A DNA stretch of 64,000 nucleotides from an uncultured Oscillospiraceae bacterium. Lineage in GTDB: Bacteria > Bacillota > Clostridia > Oscillospirales > Oscillospiraceae. Each line of letters opens with the position of its first letter. Within the stretch, counting starts at the first letter, position 1. A model generated the notes under the pieces. That model was not told the DNA's origin. It searched no databases and saw only the letters and a program-made list of their open reading frames with translations. The DNA is taken from NCBI GenBank assembly GCA_947631395.1, contig CANRLF010000006.1, positions 1 through 64,000 on the forward strand, in the 5' to 3' direction. The translations under genes and the position numbers were made by a program. Positions 57,947 through 64,000 of the stretch are shown here, piece after piece.

Positions 57947-59482
57947 TTACTTAAGCGCCTTGCCGCAATTCGGGCAGAATTTGACTCCCGGTTCAAGCTT
58001 CGCCCCGCAGTTGGGGCAGAAGTTTGGACCGGAGGCGGCTCCGGCGGGCTTGAAGGCCGGAGGCGCGTTTGGTGCGGGTGATTCGCCGGGCAGGACGGTG
58101 ACAGGCGCTTTGCCTCTTGAGGCTTTTTGCTTCATCAGTATCACTGCCGCGACCGCCGTAGCAACGATGATCAGGCCGATGACAACGAAGATCACCGGCG
58201 ACGGGCCGGAATGACCAGAATCGGTTTCAGAGTCCGGCTCCGTATAATAGGGATTTTCAAAGATGCCGTAGCTGGTGCCTTTATTCACCCAGCAGTAGCG
58301 GCTCGACCCGAGGTACCCCGCGTCGTAATATTCCAGTGGGACGACAACATCGCCGTCAGTGTTGATGAAGCCGTGCTTCCAGCTTTCTGCAACCCATGCC
58401 AAGCCCTCGGAAAAAACACTGGCCTCATCATATTGAAGCGGAATGACGATTTCGCCACTGGTGTTGATATAGCCTGACTTCCGGTTTCCGTCCGCGTCAC
58501 GCTTTCGAACACATGCCAAGCCCTCGGAAAAATTTACGGCGAAATCATATTGAAGCGGAATAACAACCTCGCCGCTGGTGTTGATATAGCCGTACTTCCA
58601 GTTTCCGTCCGCGTCACGCTTTCCAACAAATGCCAAGCCCTCGGAAAAATTGACAGCGGCATCATTATATTCCAGTGGAACAACGACCTCACCGCTGGTG
58701 TTGATATAGCCGTACTTCATATTTCCGTTGGCGTCATACTTGCTGACGCGCGCTAAGCCCTCGGAAAAATTGACAGCGGCATAAAATGTAAAATGATTAC
58801 AATCATATTCAAACGGAACAACGATCTCTCCACTGGTGTTGATATAGCCGTATTTCCCGTTTTTTACAGTCCACGTCAGGCCATCGGAAAAATCACCGCT
58901 GTTACCATATTGAAGCGGAATAACAACCTCGCCGCTGGTGTTGATATAGCCGTACTTCCAGTTTCCGTCCGCGTCACGCTTTCCGACCATAGCCATGCCA
59001 TCGGAAAAATCACTGGCGTCATCATATTCCAGCGGGACAACGACCTCGCCGACGGTGTTGATATAGCCGTACTTCATGTTCCAGTCCGCGTCACGCTTTC
59101 CAACCCATGCCAAACCTTCGGAAAAATTTACGGCGAAATCATATTGAAGCGGAATAACAACCTCGCCGCTGGTGTTGATATAGCCTAACTTCATGTTCCA
59201 GTCCGCGTCACCCTTTCCGACCCGTGCCAAGCCCTCGGAAAAACTGTCGACGTAATCATATTCCTGCATTGCGCCGGTCGCTAAATCCATATATGTATAA
59301 TCAAAGCCATTGCTCAGCTCCAGCCAGCCCAACTCGTCGATATAGTTAGAGGGTTCCCCCGGTACAGATAGCCAGGTGATTTTGATCTCGTCAGTCGCGT
59401 CTGCTTCTTCCGCCGCCAGGGCGGGGGAGGACAGGGACAGGACGAGCAGTAGAGTCAATACCATGCAAACCAAGCGTTTCAT
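57947..59482 (-). CDS. WG-repeat membrane protein with C-terminal zinc ribbon
   Basis: A 511-aa protein starting at ATG 59482 with GGGAGAG and a signal peptide (MKRLVCMVLTLLLVLSLSSPALA). About nine WG repeats follow (INTSGEVVIPLQYDFAVNFS..EGLAWVGKRD type, about 40 residues each). A membrane helix (about 425-448) and a cytoplasmic zinc ribbon (CPNCGAKL..FCPNCGKAL) end it. WG repeats form beta-propellers with mostly unknown ligands. The overall plan (signal, repeat domain, helix, zinc ribbon) is the same as the leucine-rich-repeat protein at 17049. Confidence 0.9.
   Translation of the reverse strand: MKRLVCMVLTLLLVLSLSSPALAAEEADATDEIKITWLSVPGEPSNYIDELGWLELSNGFDYTYMDLATGAMQEYDYVDSFSEGLARVGKGDADWNMKLGYINTSGEVVIPLQYDFAVNFSEGLAWVGKRDADWNMKYGYINTVGEVVVPLEYDDASDFSDGMAMVGKRDADGNWKYGYINTSGEVVIPLQYGNSGDFSDGLTWTVKNGKYGYINTSGEIVVPFEYDCNHFTFYAAVNFSEGLARVSKYDANGNMKYGYINTSGEVVVPLEYNDAAVNFSEGLAFVGKRDADGNWKYGYINTSGEVVIPLQYDFAVNFSEGLACVRKRDADGNRKSGYINTSGEIVIPLQYDEASVFSEGLAWVAESWKHGFINTDGDVVVPLEYYDAGYLGSSRYCWVNKGTSYGIFENPYYTEPDSETDSGHSGPSPVIFVVIGLIIVATAVAAVILMKQKASRGKAPVTVLPGESPAPNAPPAFKPAGAASGPNFCPNCGAKLEPGVKFCPNCGKALK
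58400..59220 (-). repeat. ~120-bp tandem DNA repeats in the WG gene
   Basis: Units coding one WG repeat are nearly identical in DNA. For example, the block around 58555-58625 recurs at 58915-58985, three units away. This points to recent expansion or gene conversion. Confidence 0.8.
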
Positions 59483-59640
59483 TTTTTCTCTCCCTTTTAT
59501 GCCGAAAATGTACTGTGATGGGTGGCGCTTTCTGCCGATTCCAATAATATCATTCCGTAGCCGAAATGTCAACGAGCCGCGATAATGGTAATATCCGTGC
59601 CGCCGGTCTGACCTTTTTATCAAATATTAGTATAAACGCC

Positions 59641-59674
59641 AAAAAAGCGGGCCTCTTTTGAGGTCCGCTTTTTT
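59641..59674 (-). terminator. Terminator of the alpha ribosomal operon
   Basis: AAAAAAGCGGGCCTC and GAGGTCCGCTTTTTT form a long stem with a 4-base loop, 13 bp after the rplQ stop. Confidence 0.9.
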
Positions 59675-59686
59675 GGTTGTGAAATT

Positions 59687-60028
59687 TTACACCAGCTCTA
59701 TGACGGCCATCTCGGCGGCGTCGCCGCGGCGGGGGCCGACGCGGGTGACGCGGGTGTAGCCACCCTCGCGGGTCTCGTACTTGGGAGCCAGCTCCTTAAA
59801 GACCTTGGTCACCACGTCCTCACGGGTGATGAACTCCAGGGCCTGGCGGCGGGTGGCAAGGGTGTTCTTCTTGCCAAGGGTTATCATCTTCTCAGCAAGA
59901 GGGGCGATCTCACTGGCTCTGGCGTAGGTGGTCTCCAGCTTTCCCTTGTCCAGGAAATCGGTGACCAGCTGACGCAGGAGAGCCTTGCGCTGATCGGTGG
60001 TCTTGCCGAGCTTGCGAGTTCCGGGCAT
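59687..60028 (-). CDS. rplQ: 50S ribosomal protein L17
   Basis: A 113-aa protein. [22 protein letters not shown] and [21 protein letters not shown] followed by [24 protein letters not shown] are the full bL17 signature, and the length is normal. It is the last gene of the alpha operon, 24 bp after rpoA, with the operon terminator just beyond. Confidence 0.98.
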   Translation of the reverse strand: MPGTRKLGKTTDQRKALLRQLVTDFLDKGKLETTYARASEIAPLAEKMITLGKKNTLATRRQALEFITREDVVTKVFKELAPKYETREGGYTRVTRVGPRRGDAAEMAVIELV

Positions 60029-60052
60029 ATATTTCTCCTCCTTTGCGCGAAG

Positions 60053-61009
60053 TTAGTTGTTGTCGTCGCTGGCCAGGCTCAGGCCCATCATTGCCAGCTT
60101 GTGGATTACCTCTTCCAGGGACTTGTGGCCCAGGTTGCGCACCTTGATCATCTCAGCCTCCGTTTTGGAGATAAGCTCCTCCACGGTGTTGATGTTGGCG
60201 CGCTTGAGGCAGTTGAAGCTCCGGACGGAAAGGTCCAGCTCCTCGATGGTCATCTCAAGGACCTTGTCCCGCTGGGTCTCGGCCTTCTCCACGATGAGGG
60301 ACTTTGAGCCCGCGGCCTCGGAGAGGTCGGTGAACAGGGTGAAGTGGTCACAGAGGATCTTCGCGCCCATGCTCACGGCGTCCCTGGCGGAGATGGTCTT
60401 GTCGGTCCAGACCTCAAGGGTCAGCTTGTCAAAGTCGGTCATGTTCCCAACGCGGGTGTTCTCCACCGCGTAGTTGACCTTCAGGACAGGTGTGTAGATG
60501 GAGTCCACGGGGATGACGCCGATGACCTGCTGAGTCTGGCCGGCCTTGTTGCGATCAGCGGACACATAGCCACGGCCGTGGCTCATGGTTATGTCCATGC
60601 GCAGGTGGGCGTCAGGGCCCAGGTGAGCGATGACCAGATCCGGGTTCAGGATCTCGACCTCACCGTCGGCCTTTATGTCGCCGGCGGTGACGGCTCCCTC
60701 GCCGATGGCCTCGATATAGACCGTTTTCTCGCCCTCGCAGTGGAGCTTGGCAATGATGCTCTTCAGGTTGAGGACGATCTCAGTCACGTCCTCCTTCACG
60801 CCGGGGATGGTGCTGAACTCATGGTTCACGCCGGCGATCTTGACGCTTGTCACCGCCGTCCCGGGAAGGGACGAGAGAAGTATCCTGCGAAGGGAGTTGC
60901 CCAGCGTTATGCCGTAGCCGCGCTCCAACGGCTCCACGACATACTTGCCGTAGGATTCGTCTTCGGGGGTCTCAATACACTCGATACGCGGCTTCTCAAT
61001 TTCAATCAC
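60053..61009 (-). CDS. rpoA: RNA polymerase alpha subunit
   Basis: A 318-aa protein. The N-terminal assembly domain ([31 protein letters not shown]) and C-terminal DNA-contacting domain ([44 protein letters not shown] in pieces) are complete. The start is GTG 61009, with GGAGGG 9 bases upstream. It is in the usual place between rpsD and rplQ. Confidence 0.98.
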   Translation of the reverse strand: MIEIEKPRIECIETPEDESYGKYVVEPLERGYGITLGNSLRRILLSSLPGTAVTSVKIAGVNHEFSTIPGVKEDVTEIVLNLKSIIAKLHCEGEKTVYIEAIGEGAVTAGDIKADGEVEILNPDLVIAHLGPDAHLRMDITMSHGRGYVSADRNKAGQTQQVIGVIPVDSIYTPVLKVNYAVENTRVGNMTDFDKLTLEVWTDKTISARDAVSMGAKILCDHFTLFTDLSEAAGSKSLIVEKAETQRDKVLEMTIEELDLSVRSFNCLKRANINTVEELISKTEAEMIKVRNLGHKSLEEVIHKLAMMGLSLASDDNN

Positions 61010-61079
61010 TAATTTATACCCTCCTTATTAAGTTCAGGCGCTTTCGCGCGATTGCGGTTCGGTTTTCGAGGGCTTAGTA

Positions 61080-61691
61080 TTACTTGGAATAGAGCTCGAC
61101 GATGAGCTGCTCCTCCACAGGCAGATCGATGTCCTCCCTGGCGGGATTGGTCAGGACCTTACCGGTCATGTTGTTAAGGTCCTTCTCAAGCCACTTCGGG
61201 GGGGTGACGATGACTGCGTCCTCGCCGGTGAGCCTCTTGAACATGGGGGACTTGCGGCTCTTCTCGCGGACCTCGATGACGTCGCCGGGCTTCACAAGAT
61301 AGGAGGGAACGTCCACCCTCTTGCCGTTCACGTTGAAGTGACCGTGGTTCACGGCCTGACGGGCCTCGCGGCGGGTCATGGCAAAGCCGAGACGGTAAAT
61401 GACGTTATCAAGGCGGCGCTCGATGGTGGTCAGCAACACCTCACCGGTCTGGCCGGGGGCCTTGGCGGCCTTCTCATAATATCCGCGGAACTGACGCTCC
61501 AGGATGCCGTATACGAACTTGACCTTCTGCTTCTCATTGAGTTGCATGGCGTACTCGCCCTGCTTGCGGCGAATCTGACCCTTGGGGTTGCGGATGGTGT
61601 CAGACTTCGTCTTTGCGGTATAACCCATGTAAGCAGGAGAAATGCCCAGCGCCTTGCAACGCTTTACGATGGGCTGCATATTCTTAGCCAT
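61080..61691 (-). CDS. rpsD: 30S ribosomal protein S4
   Basis: A 203-aa protein with an N-terminal helical part and an S4 RNA-binding domain ([33 protein letters not shown], segments). The N-terminus lacks the four cysteines found in zinc-type S4, reading [16 protein letters not shown], so it is a zinc-free variant as in many Clostridia. In related bacteria S4 represses its own operon by binding its leader. Confidence 0.98.
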   Translation of the reverse strand: MAKNMQPIVKRCKALGISPAYMGYTAKTKSDTIRNPKGQIRRKQGEYAMQLNEKQKVKFVYGILERQFRGYYEKAAKAPGQTGEVLLTTIERRLDNVIYRLGFAMTRREARQAVNHGHFNVNGKRVDVPSYLVKPGDVIEVREKSRKSPMFKRLTGEDAVIVTPPKWLEKDLNNMTGKVLTNPAREDIDLPVEEQLIVELYSK

Positions 61692-61715
61692 AGTAAATAT
61701 TTCCTCCTTCTTCGA

Positions 61716-62117
61716 TCACACGCGGCGGCGCTTAGGCGGCCGGCAGCCATTGTGGGCGATGGGGGTCACGTCCTTGATCATGGTGACCTCGAGGCCAACG
61801 GTCTGCAGGGCGCGGATAGCGGCCTCACGTCCGGAGCCGGGGCCCTTGACAAAGACCTCGACGGTCTTTAGGCCATGCTCCATGGCGGCCTTAGCGGCGG
61901 TCTCGGCGGCTGTCTGAGCGGCGAAGGGGGTGCTCTTCTTGCTCCCGCGGAAGCCCATTCCGCCGGCGGAGGCCCAGGAAAGGGCGTTGCCGAAGGAGTC
62001 GGTCACGGTGACCATGGTGTTGTTGAAGCTGGAGCTGATATGCACCTGGCCTTTTTCAATGTTCTTGCGCTCGCGGCGACGGGTACGTACTACCTTGCCT
62101 TTAGTGTTTCCTGCCAT
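61716..62117 (-). CDS. rpsK: 30S ribosomal protein S11
   Basis: A 133-aa protein. [41 protein letters not shown] (in segments), the [16 protein letters not shown] loop and the ending CRPPKRRRV are standard uS11. It lies 24 bp before rpsD and 16 bp after rpsM. Confidence 0.98.
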   Translation of the reverse strand: MAGNTKGKVVRTRRRERKNIEKGQVHISSSFNNTMVTVTDSFGNALSWASAGGMGFRGSKKSTPFAAQTAAETAAKAAMEHGLKTVEVFVKGPGSGREAAIRALQTVGLEVTMIKDVTPIAHNGCRPPKRRRV

Positions 62118-62133
62118 AGTGAATATCCCTCCC

Positions 62134-62502
62134 TTACTTCTTCTTATTGGCTATGGTGCGCTTCGGACCCTTGCGGGTACGGGCGTTGGTCTTGCTTCTC
62201 TGTCCGCGGACAGGCAGGCCCCTTCTGTGACGGGTGCCGCGATAGCAGCCGATCTCGGTGAGGCGCTTGATGTCAAGCGCGACCTGACGCCTCAGATCGC
62301 CCTCCACCACATAGTGGTGGTCGATGCACTCACGAAGGGCGGCCTCCTGAGCCTCGGTCAGATCCTTGACGCGGGTGTCGGGGTTGATGCCGGTCTGCTC
62401 CAAAATCTTTTTCGCGCTGGTCCTGCCGATGCCGTACACGTAAGTGAGACCGATCTCAATCCTCTTGTCGCGGGGCAGGTCAACGCCGGAAATTCTTGCC
62501 AT
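62134..62502 (-). CDS. rpsM: 30S ribosomal protein S13
   Basis: A 122-aa protein. [20 protein letters not shown] and [20 protein letters not shown] with a basic tail mark uS13. The 123-bp gap between it and rpmJ holds no gene. Confidence 0.98.
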   Translation of the reverse strand: MARISGVDLPRDKRIEIGLTYVYGIGRTSAKKILEQTGINPDTRVKDLTEAQEAALRECIDHHYVVEGDLRRQVALDIKRLTEIGCYRGTRHRRGLPVRGQRSKTNARTRKGPKRTIANKKK

Positions 62503-62625
62503 ACTTAATGACCATTCCTTTCAAGTCTTTTTTCATGTTGGTTAGACGCAATGAGCCGGGATTGGGCCGGTGTCCTGGCGGCGTGCCTTGATACACGGCG
62601 GGGCCAGGTCAGGGGCTCGCTCCGG

Positions 62626-62769
<144 letters not shown>

Positions 62770-62774
62770 TTAGT

Positions 62775-62993
62775 TTACTTTGTACGCCAGGTTATCCGGC
62801 CGCGGGTCAGGTCATAGGGTGACATCTGCACCGTGACCTTGTCCCCGGGGAGGATCCTGATGAAGTTCATGCGAAGCTTACCGGAGATATGCGCCAGTAT
62901 AATGTGGCCGTTTCCTATATCCACATTGAACATGGTGTTGGGAAGCGACTCCACAACTGTACCTTCCAGCTCGATCACATCATCTTTAGCCAA
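62775..62993 (-). CDS. infA: Translation initiation factor IF-1
   Basis: A 72-aa protein. The OB fold ([53 protein letters not shown]) is complete and the length is exact. It overlaps the KOW gene by 8 bp, so translation is coupled. Confidence 0.98.
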   Translation of the reverse strand: MAKDDVIELEGTVVESLPNTMFNVDIGNGHIILAHISGKLRMNFIRILPGDKVTVQMSPYDLTRGRITWRTK

Positions 62994-63276
62994 TGTGCAT
63001 ACCTCCTTTTTCTTCCTCCCCCGCCTTGTCGGCGAGGGCCCGTCGCAATTCGCTGTTGCTCACCTTTTCGCCTGAGCGGAGCTTCGCGTCCGTTCGGTCG
63101 TCGGAGCGCCCCACGAGCTCAAGGTGTTTGAGCTTCTTTTTTTTCGGCTTTTCCAGCCGCCTGCCCCGGCCGTCGGCGATCATGGCGTACTCGCCGTCGC
63201 ACTCCAGCACGAAGAACAGGTTTCCCGCGTCCCGGCCCTGAAGAGACCGGACGACGTCGGCTTTCTGAATGTCCAT
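62986..63276 (-). CDS. KOW-domain RNA-binding protein (L14e/L6e/L27e-like)
   Basis: A 96-aa protein with a KOW-type SH3 barrel ([46 protein letters not shown] in segments) and a charged tail. Proteins of this type are found in Clostridia between map and infA, and the function, presumably ribosome-related, is not established. It begins 1 bp after the map stop. Confidence 0.9.
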   Translation of the reverse strand: MDIQKADVVRSLQGRDAGNLFFVLECDGEYAMIADGRGRRLEKPKKKKLKHLELVGRSDDRTDAKLRSGEKVSNSELRRALADKAGEEEKGGMHIG

Positions 63277-63277
63277 C

Positions 63278-64000
63278 TCACACCTCCGGCTCGGGAACCG
63301 TCAGTATCTCGGGCTCCCCGTCGGTGACAAGGATGGAATTTTCATAGTGGGCCGCCATGGAGCCGTCCTTCGTTACCACCGTCCAGCCGTCGCGAAGAGT
63401 TCGGACGGGCCAGTCGCCGGCGGCGACCATGGGCTCCACGGCCAAGGTCATGCCGCGCACTATGCGCGCTCCGTGACCGGCTATGCCGTAGTTCGGGATC
63501 TCCGGCTCCTCGTGCATCACGGCGCCCACGCCGTGACCCACATAGTCCCGGATGACGGAAAAACCGTTGACCTCCACGTATTCCTGGACCGCGTGACCGA
63601 TGTCGGAGATCCGGTAGCCCGGACGGGCGTATTTTATGCCCTCGTAGAAGCTCTGCCTAGTGACCGACAGGAGCTTCCTCGCCTCATCGTTCTTCGCGTT
63701 TCCCGCGATGAAGGTCGCCGCGCAGTCCCCAACGAACCCGTCGTAGGTGGCGCCCACGTCGATGCTGACGATGTCACCGTCCTTTATGACGTACTTGCCC
63801 GGTATGCCGTGTATGACCACCTCGTTTACCGAGACGCACACGCTGGCCGGGTAGTCGTTGTACCCGAGGAACGTGGGGTACGCGTGCTTTGATCTGATGA
63901 ATGACTCGACTGCTTTGTCTATTTCTTGGGTTGTTGCGCCGGGGACTGCCATTTTTCCCGCTAAAGCGCGGGCAGCCGCGGCAATTCGTCCCGCCTGGCG
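63278..64000 (-). CDS. map: Methionine aminopeptidase type I, 5' end outside window
   Basis: The reading frame stays open to the window edge (RQAGRIAAAARALAGK before the first internal Met), so the true start lies beyond 64000. The metal ligands are visible: DVGATYDGFVGDCAATF (two Asp), GHGVG with the catalytic His, EEPEIPN, MTLAVEPM and HYENSILVT. It removes the initiator Met from new proteins. It is upstream of the KOW gene and infA in the usual Clostridia order. Confidence 0.97.
   Translation of the reverse strand, partial: RQAGRIAAAARALAGKMAVPGATTQEIDKAVESFIRSKHAYPTFLGYNDYPASVCVSVNEVVIHGIPGKYVIKDGDIVSIDVGATYDGFVGDCAATFIAGNAKNDEARKLLSVTRQSFYEGIKYARPGYRISDIGHAVQEYVEVNGFSVIRDYVGHGVGAVMHEEPEIPNYGIAGHGARIVRGMTLAVEPMVAAGDWPVRTLRDGWTVVTKDGSMAAHYENSILVTDGEPEILTVPEPEV

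Noticed and set aside
58400..59220. Regular repeats as a CRISPR array
   Set aside because: The repeats are coding WG units in one open frame with no unique spacers.

Overview
The window comes from a spore-forming, fairly GC-rich member of the Clostridia, probably close to the Oscillospiraceae. The signs are a Spo0A-type regulator, SpoVAC, DUF3842, an HrcA/CIRCE-type heat-shock site, and the order map - KOW protein - infA - rpmJ - rpsM - rpsK - rpsD - rpoA - rplQ at the right end. The genus is not resolved.

Layout. 1-5.3 kb: a minus-strand signalling operon (FHA protein, two PP2C phosphatases, a lipoprotein trypsin fused to an FHA domain, a zinc-ribbon Ser/Thr kinase). 5.5-10.7 kb: an unknown gene, then a scarred integration zone next to tRNA-Arg(CCT). 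The zone holds a 301-bp direct repeat, broken integrase and umuC pieces, an intact S24 repressor, an XRE protein and a bacterial-type PARG. 10.8-18.6 kb: metallophosphoesterase, DUF3842, MATE transporter, and a two-gene surface-protein operon (SLH-like and leucine-rich-repeat). 18.8-24.7 kb: a regulatory block with a Spo0A-like protein whose receiver domain is degenerate, a tiny exported peptide beside two RRNPP-type HTH/TPR regulators, and a LytTR/LytTR/GHKL-kinase operon.

24.7-53.7 kb is the centrepiece: a minus-strand contractile injection system (eCIS, related to Afp/PVC). It has a sheath, three tube-like proteins, a tail-assembly protein, a LysM adaptor, hub, spike, gp25, two baseplate-J-like proteins, a gpI-like protein, a PAAR-like tip, a DUF4255 cap and an AAA+ ATPase. 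Two features stand out. The tail-assembly gene ends on a T TTT TTG slippery site and is followed in the -1 frame by a DUF6760-like domain with no start codon, so programmed frameshifting is likely. The locus also carries four signalling proteins that have lost catalytic or phosphoacceptor residues: a receiver, a protein kinase fold, a class III cyclase and a SpoIIE-type phosphatase. It further holds a MORN-repeat membrane protein and a tail-anchored protein, which suggest a membrane-tethered, internally regulated machine.

53.9-64 kb: hsp20 behind a CIRCE site, spoVAC, two YkuD-type genes (the first lacking its catalytic residues), a WG-repeat membrane protein, and the ribosomal-protein/rpoA operon running off the right edge inside map. 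Possible Spo0A boxes (TGTCGAA) lie in the upstream regions of the spo0A-like gene, the LytTR operon, the first gene of the eCIS operon and the first YkuD-type gene. This hints that sporulation or stationary-phase control links these parts. That link is inference.
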